DNA from: UBA932 sp031548545
GTDB lineage: Bacteria; Bacteroidota; Bacteroidia; Bacteroidales; UBA932
Assembly: GCA_031548545.1 (NCBI GenBank)
Contig: JAVBQY010000016.1
Location: forward strand, 42,920-106,919
DNA length: 64,000 nt
Direction of reading: 5' to 3'
The notes under the pieces were generated by a model. It searched no databases, had not been told where the DNA came from, and worked only from the letters and a program-made list of their open reading frames with translations. Position numbers and translations under genes: made by a program. Of the stretch, positions 40,766-48,700 are shown in pieces (within the stretch, counting starts at the first letter, position 1; every line of letters starts with the position of its first letter).

Positions 40766-42130
40766 CTATTCGTATCTCAACGACTCTATCGGGTCCTTCT
40801 CTGCCGCACGCTTGGCCGGCGCATAGCCGAAAATCACCCCTACCGCAGCCGATACCCCAAAGGAAATCACGACAGAGAAGAAAGATATAATTGTTTTGAT
40901 CTCGAAAGAATACTCAATAATCAGTGAAAGCGCCACCCCCAATATAATACCTATAGCCCCGCCGGTCACACTGATCAGTATGGCCTCCGAAAGGAACTGG
41001 GCTATGATATCATGTTTTTTGGCGCCTATGGCCAGTCGCGTACCAATTTCTTTGATGCGTTCCATCACTGAGGCAAACATGATATTCATGATACCGATAC
41101 CGCCCACCAGCAACGAGATTCCGGCAATAGCGCCGAGTACAATATTAAAGACGTCTTTGGTACGCTGCTGCTGTTTTAATAAGAGCTCCGGCACCGTAAT
41201 TTCATAATCTTTCATTCCCTGATGGCGACGTAGCATCATACGGCCCAATACCTCCGTAGCGGAATTCAGTTCCTCGGTTTCCTTCACCTGCACAATCAAG
41301 CGGTCAAGCTGATGGTAATTCTTTTTTTCCGACTTATCCGCATTGGAGGTTATACTCATCCGTCCACCGGAAAAACTCATGACCATGCCCTCTCCCTGCT
41401 TGGTATTGGCCATAGCCCTGTTCTGATAACGCATCAGCATGGTCTTTACCGGAATGTATACATTATCATTATTTACATTGACCCCGGAATTATCAAATGC
41501 CGATCCGGTAGCCACCGTACTTTCCGACAACACACCCACCACCTGCAACCAGTTGCTTCCGAATTTCACATAACTCCCTACCGGATCCACATTATTAAAA
41601 AAGCGTGTTTTGATATTATTGCCTATGACACAGACCGCAAGCCCTTCGAGTGCTTGCTGATCCGTAAAATAAACACCGGACTCCAAGGGTAAATTATAGA
41701 GTTCAAAGAAATCCGTAGATACCCCATGCAACTTCGCCGGATAGCGGATCCCAGACTGAGTGATGAAGCCACTCTGAGTAATTTCCGGACTGATGCGCTC
41801 CACCCCCGGCAATATTTGACGGACCGCTTCGGCATCAGCCAACGTCAGACCGGGCGAAAACTTGTTTTGCTGGCCATCGCCCTCCCCGCCATCTTCCGCT
41901 TCTGCGATGGCCTCCACCGGCACGATTACGATATTGTTCACCCCGACCATCTTGATCTGGTCCAAAATTTCCTGCCGCGCCCCGTTTCCTATAGCCAACA
42001 TACTGATTACCGCCGCGACACCGAAGATAATACCCAAGGCCGTCAGCATCGATTTGAGCTTGTTGTTCAGAATCGACTCTATGGCAATGTGCACATCATG
42101 CATGTATGTATTGATTATACGGCGAATCAT
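40766..42130 (-). CDS. MacB-type ABC permease without ATPase domain
   Basis: A 454-residue permease: one N-terminal membrane helix (LTALGIIFGVAAVISMLAIGNGARQ), a large periplasmic MacB_PCD domain, and three C-terminal helices of the FtsX domain (GISLLVGGIGIMNIMFASVMERIKEIG). Classical MacB of about 650 residues carries its ATPase at the N-terminus; this protein lacks it and needs a separate ATPase, not found nearby. It would export a peptide, drug or lipid substrate through the co-encoded adaptor and TolC. It overlaps the adaptor gene by four bases (ATGA). Confidence 0.88.
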   Translation of the reverse strand: MIRRIINTYMHDVHIAIESILNNKLKSMLTALGIIFGVAAVISMLAIGNGARQEILDQIKMVGVNNIVIVPVEAIAEAEDGGEGDGQQNKFSPGLTLADAEAVRQILPGVERISPEITQSGFITQSGIRYPAKLHGVSTDFFELYNLPLESGVYFTDQQALEGLAVCVIGNNIKTRFFNNVDPVGSYVKFGSNWLQVVGVLSESTVATGSAFDNSGVNVNNDNVYIPVKTMLMRYQNRAMANTKQGEGMVMSFSGGRMSITSNADKSEKKNYHQLDRLIVQVKETEELNSATEVLGRMMLRRHQGMKDYEITVPELLLKQQQRTKDVFNIVLGAIAGISLLVGGIGIMNIMFASVMERIKEIGTRLAIGAKKHDIIAQFLSEAILISVTGGAIGIILGVALSLIIEYSFEIKTIISFFSVVISFGVSAAVGVIFGYAPAKRAAEKDPIESLRYE

Positions 42131-43473
42131 CGGTTCTTCCCCCGCTGTGACCGTTGTTCCAAAGCCTTCTCTTTCCGTGCCGTTTCCGCCTCTTCTTTTT
42201 GGCGCACCCGTTCTTTCAACAGGGGAATCAATTCCTGTCCTTCCAACCGAAACTTATCTCCCTTGGCCGGCTTAGACAGATAAAGCTTATCCTCCTCTTT
42301 CAAGCCGGCGCTAATCACTACAAAATTTTCATTCATATCGCCGGGAACCACCACCTGACGGGTACCATTGGTACGGTATACATACGTCAGGGTATCCGAT
42401 CCGAATAGCGCTTCTATCGGTATATATAAGGTATCGGCATAGGAAGCCGTAATAATTTGATTGGAAGTGGTCATGGCCGGCCGCAGGATAGGATCGCTCT
42501 CATTGACCCGCACCATCACCTCAAACACCTTGGCCTCGGTATTTTTCAACTGCTCGCCGATATTTGAAACCTCGGTCACCTCCCCCGTATAACTCTTGTC
42601 GGGAAAAGCGTCAACCCCCACACGCACTTGCTGCCCCTTCTTCACCTTACTGATATCTATCTCATTCACATAAGTTTTAGACTGCATAACCGACAGATCG
42701 GGCAAGGTGGCCACTGTCAGGTCCCAGGCGCTGATAGTAGAGCCTACCTTACGTTTTTCTCCACCCCACTCTCTGTAATAAATCACCATACCGGGCTTGG
42801 GAGCCCTGATTACGAAACTATTCAAGACATCCATAATCTCTTCCAACTCACGGCGCTTGCGAGAAAGATTAATCTGCACATCCTTTACCTGTGCCAGGGC
42901 CTGGTCTTCCTTGAGTTTATAGTTGCGCAATTCCTGGTCATAGGCCCGTTGGGCGCGCTCCAGGCTGTTTTTGGCCTGGCGCTGGGTGGCAGGCGGCTCA
43001 TAAATAGACTGCTCCACGGCAATCTGCTTCTCCTCCAAATCAAACAACAGATTGGCCAAATTACTGCGTATACCCCTGAGGTTTAAAGAGGTATCCAACA
43101 AGGTCCGTTCATATTGAGCTTCCAGTTTTTCCAACTCATCCTGCACATCCTTTAATTTGGTGTCTCCGGCAGAACGGTCAAGCCGCGCCACATAGTCACC
43201 GGAGTCGACCACCGTGCCCTCGGGCACCATATCCAATATTTTCACCTCATTGATACGCACATTGCGGGCGCGCAAACCCTCAGGACCGTCTATCCGCTCC
43301 ATACGCTCGGCCTGCAACTCCCCGGTTGTCGCTACAATAATTTCAAAAGGGCCTCGCTCTACCCTCACTGTCTGTTCCACTGCACTGCCCCCCGACGCTG
43401 CTATCCACCACCATACCAATAAAACAAGCATCACCGCTGCAGCCACTAAAAGCTGATTTCTACGTTTTTTCAT
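42127..43473 (-). CDS. MacA/HlyD-family efflux adaptor
   Basis: A 448-residue membrane-fusion protein. After an N-terminal membrane helix (about 8-26) come a barrel-sandwich/lipoyl half (VVDSGDYVARLDRS), a coiled-coil hairpin (about 95-215), the second lipoyl half (VIRAPKPGMVIYYREWGGEKRKVGS) and a beta-barrel domain (QQVRVGVDAFPDKSYTGEVTEVSNIG). It bridges the inner-membrane permease and TolC. The open frame runs 60 codons further upstream, but that part overlaps tRNA-His antisense and a promoter, so the start is placed at MKKRRNQLL. First gene of the operon. Confidence 0.87.
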   Translation of the reverse strand: MKKRRNQLLVAAAVMLVLLVWWWIAASGGSAVEQTVRVERGPFEIIVATTGELQAERMERIDGPEGLRARNVRINEVKILDMVPEGTVVDSGDYVARLDRSAGDTKLKDVQDELEKLEAQYERTLLDTSLNLRGIRSNLANLLFDLEEKQIAVEQSIYEPPATQRQAKNSLERAQRAYDQELRNYKLKEDQALAQVKDVQINLSRKRRELEEIMDVLNSFVIRAPKPGMVIYYREWGGEKRKVGSTISAWDLTVATLPDLSVMQSKTYVNEIDISKVKKGQQVRVGVDAFPDKSYTGEVTEVSNIGEQLKNTEAKVFEVMVRVNESDPILRPAMTTSNQIITASYADTLYIPIEALFGSDTLTYVYRTNGTRQVVVPGDMNENFVVISAGLKEEDKLYLSKPAKGDKFRLEGQELIPLLKERVRQKEEAETARKEKALEQRSQRGKNR

Positions 43474-43498
43474 ACCTAAAGGTTTAAATCTGGAATTA

Positions 43499-43506
43499 CA
43501 AATATA
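43499..43506 (-). promoter_or_regulatory. -7 box (TATATTTG) for the efflux operon
   Basis: TATATTTG on the minus strand lies 25 bases before the adaptor ATG, in the gap shared with the divergent tRNA-His gene. No -33 block found. Confidence 0.5.
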
Positions 43507-43547
43507 GAAAAAAAAACCTTTGTTTTTTTTATTTTCGATTTTTATTG

Positions 43548-43555
43548 TATCTTTG
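43548..43555 (+). promoter_or_regulatory. -7 box (TATCTTTG) for tRNA-His
   Basis: TATCTTTG followed by C lies 28 bases before the tRNA. A TTTG occurs upstream but with a 25-base spacer. Confidence 0.6.
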
Positions 43556-43583
43556 CACTCCCGTTTTCGCGGGGATTTTAAAT

Positions 43584-43658
43584 GGTGGTTGTAGCTCAGT
43601 TGGTTAGAGCATCGGATTGTGGTTCCGAGGGTCGTGGGTTCGAATCCCATCATCCACC
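43584..43658 (+). tRNA. tRNA-His (anticodon GUG)
   Basis: A full cloverleaf with anticodon loop TTGTGGT in a TCGGA/TCCGA stem, D-arm TAGCTCAGTTGGTTAGAGC and T-arm GTGGGTTCGAATCCCAT. The extra G at position -1 faces C73, the histidine identity element. Acceptor pair 5-68 is a T-T mismatch (positions 43589 and 43653). CCA is not fully encoded. Confidence 0.95.
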
Positions 43659-43669
43659 CAAAACCTTGA

Positions 43670-43696
43670 AACCGTCTCAGAAAGACGGTTTTTTTT
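43670..43696 (+). terminator. Terminator after tRNA-His
   Basis: AACCGTCT and AGACGGTT form an eight-base stem with a five-base loop, followed by six Ts. It lies only ten bases before the NikR-like gene, so it may also act as an attenuator for that gene. Confidence 0.88.
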
Positions 43697-43706
43697 AATT
43701 GAGATT

Positions 43707-44120
43707 ATGCCCGTTACCCGTTTTGGCGTCTCGCTGGAAAGCGAACTCCTGGAGGCGCTCGATAAATATGTTATAGACAACAATTTTCCCAACCGTTCAC
43801 AAGCCATCCGGCAACTCATTGAGCGGAATCTGGTAGAAAAAAAGTGGCAATGCAACCGCATGGTAGCCGGCGCTATTATATTGGTCTATGAACGGCAGCG
43901 GCGCGAGCTGGGCAATAAGCTCTCCGAAATCCGGGAGGCCTATGCCAAAGAAATACTGTCCGTACAACTCCTTCAACTCACACCGGACACCAGCATGGAA
44001 ATCACCGCCGTGCGCGGAGCCTCCTACCGGCTCACGGAATTGGCCGATAAACTTATAGGACTTAAAGGTATACGACATGGAAAACTGGTCATGACAAAAA
44101 GCGACGACAAACCCGAATAA
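43707..44120 (+). CDS. NikR-family ribbon-helix-helix regulator lacking nickel ligands
   Basis: A 137-residue protein with the NikR layout: an N-terminal ribbon-helix-helix (VTRFGVSLESELLEALDKYV, NRSQAIRQLIERNL) and a C-terminal ACT-like domain (VAGAIILVYERQRREL, GIRHGKL). In E. coli NikR nickel is held by H87, H89, C95 and H76 of a partner; here the matching stretch LSVQLLQLTPDTSMEITAVRG has no histidine or cysteine at all. The DNA-binding part looks intact, so it probably responds to another signal or none. The frame could extend into tRNA-His, but the start at MPVTRF is the natural NikR N-terminus. A TonB receptor gene follows 57 bases downstream and may be its target. Confidence 0.8.
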   Translation: MPVTRFGVSLESELLEALDKYVIDNNFPNRSQAIRQLIERNLVEKKWQCNRMVAGAIILVYERQRRELGNKLSEIREAYAKEILSVQLLQLTPDTSMEITAVRGASYRLTELADKLIGLKGIRHGKLVMTKSDDKPE

Positions 44121-44177
44121 TTTTTTTAGCCTAATAGTAACACGTTTTTACAAATTCATAACACCAATCAATAAACG

Positions 44178-46070
44178 ATGATTCAAAAAATTTACTTTTC
44201 ATCCCTTTTGCTTTTCCTTTGCGTACAGCCTTTGCTTGCGCAGGAAAAAGATACGACACTCAACCGCCGTATGGACGAGGTAGTGGTCACCGGGACCAGG
44301 GCCTCCGTACACCGCAATAACGTTCCGCTGACCCTGTCGGTGGTCACCCGGCGGGAGATTGAAGAGAGCGGTGAATCGGCCCTGTTGAATGTATTGTCGG
44401 AACGGGTGCCGGGGCTCTTTGTCACCCAACGTGGCGTTACGGGGTTCGGCATAGCCGAGGGTGGCACCGGCAGCATGAGCCTGCGGGGAATCGGCGGCAG
44501 CCCCACCACCCGTATATTGATATTGATTGACGGGCACCCGCAGTACATGGGCATTATGGGGCACCATCTGCCCGACGCCTATGTTTCGTCGGACGTGGAA
44601 AGGGCGGAAGTGATCCGCGGCCCCGGCTCCCTGCTCTACGGTTCCAACGCCATGGGCGGCGTAGTCAACATCATCACCCGGAAACAGGAGCATCAGGGCT
44701 GGAGCGCCAATGCCCGCCTTATGTATGGATCTTATAACACCCAGAAATACATGGCCAATGCCGGAGTTAACAGCAAGAAATTCGAAGCCTTTCTCTCCGT
44801 CAACCACGACCACACCGACGGGCACCGCCCCTCTTCCGCCTTTTCCATTACCAATGGCTACCTCAAATTAGGCTACCGCTTGTCTCCCCATTTCAAACTA
44901 TGGGGCGATGCCAGTCTGGCCGCCTACGAAACCGAAAATCCCGGTACGGTTATGCAGCCGATGATAGACAATACGGCCGACATCCTCCGCGGCGTAGCCT
45001 CCCTGACCCTGGAAAACGAATATGCCAAAAGCAACGGGGCCCTCAAATTTTTCTACAACTTCGGGAAACACAAGATCAATGACGGTTATGCCGAAGGGGG
45101 TACTCCGCGAAATTACCTTTTCCATTCACAGGACCATAACTATGGCCTCACCTGTTACCAGAGTTTCCGGCCCTTCGCCGGCCAGCTGGTCACGGCCGGT
45201 ATTGATTATAAGAACTTCGGCGGAAAGGCTTGGAATGCCTACGTCAATAATGTTACGCCCGACAAAGAATTATTACCGGAAATGTCTCGCTACGAGGCGG
45301 CCGGCTACATCACCATACAGCAAACGCTGTTTGAACGGTTGACCCTGAATGCCGGCGTACGCCTGGAACATAGCGAACAATTCGGCACCGAATGGATACC
45401 GCAGGGCGGTGTTGCCTGGCGCCCCTGGCCGCAAACCGTATTCAAGGCATCGGTATCCAAAGGTTTCCGCAGCCCTACCATCAAAGAAATGTACATGTTT
45501 CCGCCACAAAATCCCGACTTGCAACCCGAAAGCATGATGAGCTACGAGCTATCGGCCTGGCAGTCACTCTTCAACGGACAACTCTCTCTCGAACTCACCG
45601 GCTACATCGCCAAGGGCGACAACCTGATCATGACACAAATGCTCAACGGAAGCCCCAAAAACCTGAATACAGGAGACTTCAACCATAAAGGAATAGAATT
45701 TTCCGCCAACTGGGAGATCTTCAACAACCTGCGTATTAACGGCAATTACACCTACCTGCACATGGAAAAACCCGTATTGAACGCCCCCGGCCAGCAGGCC
45801 TTTCTTTCCGCAGCCTACCGGCCGGGCAAATGGACCTTGAGCGCCGGCTTCCAGTATATCCACGACCTGTACACCGTACTGGAAAGCAAGACGGCAGCTG
45901 CAATAAAGGAACAGTACGGGGTACTGAACGCCCAGGTCGGCTACCGTCCCCTGCAATGGATAGAAGTGTTTGTCAAAGGCGATAACCTGACGGCGACAAG
46001 CTACGAAACCATCTATGGCTACCCCATGCCGGGAGTCACCCTGTTCGGAGGACTGAATATAATTTTGTAA
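44178..46070 (+). CDS. TonB-dependent outer-membrane receptor
   Basis: A 630-residue receptor with a signal peptide (ending PLLAQ), TonB box-like MDEVVVTGTR at the mature N-terminus, a plug domain (LSVVTRREIEESGESALLNVLSERVPGLFV, VIRGPGSLLYGSNAMGGVVNIITRK) and a 22-strand-type barrel ending in a short hydrophobic strand (FGGLNIIL). It imports a scarce solute, such as a metal chelate, corrinoid or siderophore, using TonB energy; general similarity is to BtuB/CirA-like receptors rather than SusC. It has no SusC-type N-terminal domain and no SusD partner. The NikR-like regulator just upstream hints at metal uptake, which is inference. Confidence 0.88.
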   Translation: MIQKIYFSSLLLFLCVQPLLAQEKDTTLNRRMDEVVVTGTRASVHRNNVPLTLSVVTRREIEESGESALLNVLSERVPGLFVTQRGVTGFGIAEGGTGSMSLRGIGGSPTTRILILIDGHPQYMGIMGHHLPDAYVSSDVERAEVIRGPGSLLYGSNAMGGVVNIITRKQEHQGWSANARLMYGSYNTQKYMANAGVNSKKFEAFLSVNHDHTDGHRPSSAFSITNGYLKLGYRLSPHFKLWGDASLAAYETENPGTVMQPMIDNTADILRGVASLTLENEYAKSNGALKFFYNFGKHKINDGYAEGGTPRNYLFHSQDHNYGLTCYQSFRPFAGQLVTAGIDYKNFGGKAWNAYVNNVTPDKELLPEMSRYEAAGYITIQQTLFERLTLNAGVRLEHSEQFGTEWIPQGGVAWRPWPQTVFKASVSKGFRSPTIKEMYMFPPQNPDLQPESMMSYELSAWQSLFNGQLSLELTGYIAKGDNLIMTQMLNGSPKNLNTGDFNHKGIEFSANWEIFNNLRINGNYTYLHMEKPVLNAPGQQAFLSAAYRPGKWTLSAGFQYIHDLYTVLESKTAAAIKEQYGVLNAQVGYRPLQWIEVFVKGDNLTATSYETIYGYPMPGVTLFGGLNIIL

Positions 46071-46095
46071 TTCCGCTTTTTTTTCACTACTTTTG
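46064..46095 (+). promoter_or_regulatory. Promoter of the nucleotide-sugar operon
   Basis: TTTG, a 20-base spacer and TACTTTTG fit the consensus well. The TTTG overlaps the end of the TonB receptor gene, and the -7 box lies 31 bases before rmlA. Confidence 0.72.
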
Positions 46096-46126
46096 GTCTT
46101 TAAAATTAGTATTTTAACCAAAGTTT

Positions 46127-46996
46127 ATGAAAGGAATTATCTTAGCCGGCGGAAGCGCCACCCGTTTATTTCCGCTGTCCAAAGCGATATCCAAACAAAT
46201 CATGCCCGTGTATGACAAGCCGATGATTTACTATCCGCTGTCGACCCTCATGCTGGCCGGTATCCGCGAAGTGCTGATTATTTCCACGCCCCGGGACCTG
46301 CCCATGTTCCGTGAACTGCTGGGTGACGGTGAGCGCCTGGGGATGCGATTTGAATACATCATACAGGAAAAGCCCAACGGCCTGGCCGAAGCCTTCATCC
46401 TGGGCGAAAACTTTTTAAACGGCGAAGGCGGCGCCCTGGTCCTGGGTGACAATATTTTCTATGGGCAGGGCTTCTCCGGCATGCTCAAACGCGCAGCTGA
46501 AAGCGTAGCTACAAAAGGCGCCTGCGTATTCGGCTACTTCGTCAAAGACCCCCGCGCCTATGGTGTGGTGGAGTTCGCCCCCGACGGCAAGGTGGTTTCC
46601 CTTGAAGAGAAACCGGAACAGCCCAAATCCAACTATGCCATTCCGGGCCTGTATTTCTATGACAACACCGTATGCCAGAAAGCGCGCAGCCTGAAACCCT
46701 CCAAGCGCGGCGAACTGGAAATCACAGACCTCAACCGCCTCTACCTCGAAGAACAAAGCCTGAAAGTGGAACTTTTCGGCCGCGGCTTCGCCTGGCTGGA
46801 CACCGGCAACGCCGACAGCCTGCTCGAAGCCTCCAACTTCGTGGAAACCATACAAAAGAGACAAGGCTTCTATATTTCCTGCATCGAAGAAATCGCCTGG
46901 CGCAACGGCTGGATCAACAAACAACAATTAGCCGTCCTGGGCGAGCAACTCGGCAAAACCGAATATGGACTCTACCTGCTGGAACTGTCCAGATAA
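46127..46996 (+). CDS. rmlA: Glucose-1-phosphate thymidylyltransferase
   Basis: A 289-residue nucleotidyltransferase making dTDP-glucose from dTTP and glucose-1-phosphate. It carries the signature GGSATRLFPLSKAISKQIMPVYDKPM at residues 7-32, then LGDNIFYGQGF and EEKPEQPKSNYAIPGLYFYD. Length matches RmlA. First gene of a seven-gene run, all on the plus strand with gaps of 9-45 bases. Confidence 0.95.
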   Translation: MKGIILAGGSATRLFPLSKAISKQIMPVYDKPMIYYPLSTLMLAGIREVLIISTPRDLPMFRELLGDGERLGMRFEYIIQEKPNGLAEAFILGENFLNGEGGALVLGDNIFYGQGFSGMLKRAAESVATKGACVFGYFVKDPRAYGVVEFAPDGKVVSLEEKPEQPKSNYAIPGLYFYDNTVCQKARSLKPSKRGELEITDLNRLYLEEQSLKVELFGRGFAWLDTGNADSLLEASNFVETIQKRQGFYISCIEEIAWRNGWINKQQLAVLGEQLGKTEYGLYLLELSR

Positions 46997-47036
46997 TTGT
47001 AATCACTTAGCTCCTTAATCACTTCGTCACTTAATA

Positions 47037-47591
47037 ATGACTTTCACGGAAACAAAAATAAAAGGCGTATGGGTCATCGAACCCAAAGTACATAATGACC
47101 CGCGGGGTTACTTTATGGAAGCTTACAAACAGGCCGAATTTGAAAAACACATAGGCCCCGTTCATTTCGTTCAGGACAACGAATCCAAATCCACCTTCGG
47201 CGTATTGCGCGGCCTGCACTACCAATTGCCCCCTTTCGCCCAAAGCAAGCTGGTACGCGTGATTAAAGGCAGGGTACTTGATGTAGCGGTAGACATACGC
47301 AAAGACTCCCCCACCTTCGGACAATATGTGGGTGTAGAATTAAGCGAAGAAAACAAAAAACAGCTCTTCGTACCCCGCGGCATGGCCCACGGTTTCCTGG
47401 TTTTGAGTGAGGAGGCCATCTTCTCTTATAAAGTCGACAACCCCTATGCACCGCAACACGAACGCGGCATCCGTTTCAACGACCCTGCCCTCGGCATCGA
47501 CTGGGGGGTAGCTGCAGAACAATTGTTACTATCCGAAAAAGACCGCATCGCCCCCTTGCTGGAAGAGGCTGAGATACCGGCTACAAAATAA
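47037..47591 (+). CDS. rmlC: dTDP-4-dehydrorhamnose 3,5-epimerase
   Basis: A 184-residue cupin-fold epimerase, the usual RmlC length. Landmarks are EPKVHNDPRGYFMEAYK, QDNESKSTFGVLRGLHYQLPP (catalytic histidine in RGLHYQ) and FVPRGMAHGFLVLSEEA. It converts dTDP-4-keto-6-deoxyglucose to dTDP-4-keto-rhamnose. It precedes rmlB; the reductase gene rmlD is not in the operon. Confidence 0.94.
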   Translation: MTFTETKIKGVWVIEPKVHNDPRGYFMEAYKQAEFEKHIGPVHFVQDNESKSTFGVLRGLHYQLPPFAQSKLVRVIKGRVLDVAVDIRKDSPTFGQYVGVELSEENKKQLFVPRGMAHGFLVLSEEAIFSYKVDNPYAPQHERGIRFNDPALGIDWGVAAEQLLLSEKDRIAPLLEEAEIPATK

Positions 47592-47636
47592 GAGGTTGTC
47601 TCCTTTCACTAATTAAGCATTATAAACAACACAAAC

Positions 47637-48689
47637 ATGAACAACATATTAGTCACCGGCGGCGCCGGATTCATCGGTTCACACCTTGTACGCCTGTTGG
47701 TCAACAAATACCCGGACTACACCATTGTCAACCTCGACAACCTGACCTATGCCGGCAACCTGGCCAACCTCAAAGACGTAGAAGACAAAGCCAACTACCG
47801 CTTTGTAAAAGCCGACATCTGTGACTACGCACAAATGCAACAAGTATTTGCCGACTACCGGATCACCGGTGTGATCCACCTGGCCGCCGAGTCGCACGTT
47901 GACCGCTCCATTACCGATCCGTTCATCTTCGCCAAGACCAACGTCATCGGCACCCTCACCCTGCTGCAGGCCGCCAAAGAATACTGGAAAAACGACATGG
48001 AAGGCAAGCGCTTCTACCACGTATCCACAGATGAAGTATACGGCTCACTCGACAACGGAGGCTTCTTCCTGGAGACCACTCCCTACGACCCCAAGTCACC
48101 CTACTCCGCCTCCAAAGCCTCGTCCGACCATTTCGTACGGGCCTTCCACAATACCTATAAGCTCCCCATCGTGGTAAGCAACTGTTCCAACAACTATGGA
48201 CCATATCAATTCCCTGAAAAACTGATTCCCCTTTTCATTAACAATATCCGCCACAATAAACCGCTACCGGTATACGGAAAAGGTGAAAACGTGCGTGACT
48301 GGCTTTACGTAGAAGACCACGCCCGCGCCATAGACCTTATCTTCCATAAGGGCAAGAATGGCGACACCTACAACATCGGAGGATTTAACGAGTGGAAAAA
48401 TATCGACCTGATCAGGGTCATGATCAAGGTCGCCGATAAGCTGCTGGGCCGCCCCGAAGGCGAATCCGAAAAACTGATCAGCTATGTGACGGACCGTGCC
48501 GGGCATGACCTGCGCTATGCCATCGACTCCACCAAACTCCATGAGGAATTAGGCTGGTCACCCTCCCTCCAGTTTGAGGAAGGCATCGAAAAAACCATCC
48601 GTTGGTACCTCGACAACCAATCCTGGATGGACAACGTGACCTCCGGCAGCTATCAGCAATATTACGAACAAATGTATAAAAACCTATAA
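47637..48689 (+). CDS. rmlB: dTDP-glucose 4,6-dehydratase
   Basis: A 350-residue short-chain dehydrogenase-family enzyme with the NAD motif GGAGFIGSH (8-16), the active-site STDEVYG, and the catalytic YSASK. It turns dTDP-glucose into dTDP-4-keto-6-deoxyglucose, the step between RmlA and RmlC. The AESHVDRSI stretch is typical of RmlB. The next gene, ugd, starts 11 bases downstream. Confidence 0.95.
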   Translation: MNNILVTGGAGFIGSHLVRLLVNKYPDYTIVNLDNLTYAGNLANLKDVEDKANYRFVKADICDYAQMQQVFADYRITGVIHLAAESHVDRSITDPFIFAKTNVIGTLTLLQAAKEYWKNDMEGKRFYHVSTDEVYGSLDNGGFFLETTPYDPKSPYSASKASSDHFVRAFHNTYKLPIVVSNCSNNYGPYQFPEKLIPLFINNIRHNKPLPVYGKGENVRDWLYVEDHARAIDLIFHKGKNGDTYNIGGFNEWKNIDLIRVMIKVADKLLGRPEGESEKLISYVTDRAGHDLRYAIDSTKLHEELGWSPSLQFEEGIEKTIRWYLDNQSWMDNVTSGSYQQYYEQMYKNL

Positions 48690-48700
48690 TTATATAATAT

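Noticed and set aside
43604..43861. Frames across tRNA-His on both strands and the long N-terminal extension of the efflux adaptor
   Set aside because: Peptides such as DDGIRTHDPRNHNP and WFRGSWVRIPSS are known artefacts of tRNA sequence; the adaptor has a natural start at 43473 with a membrane helix.
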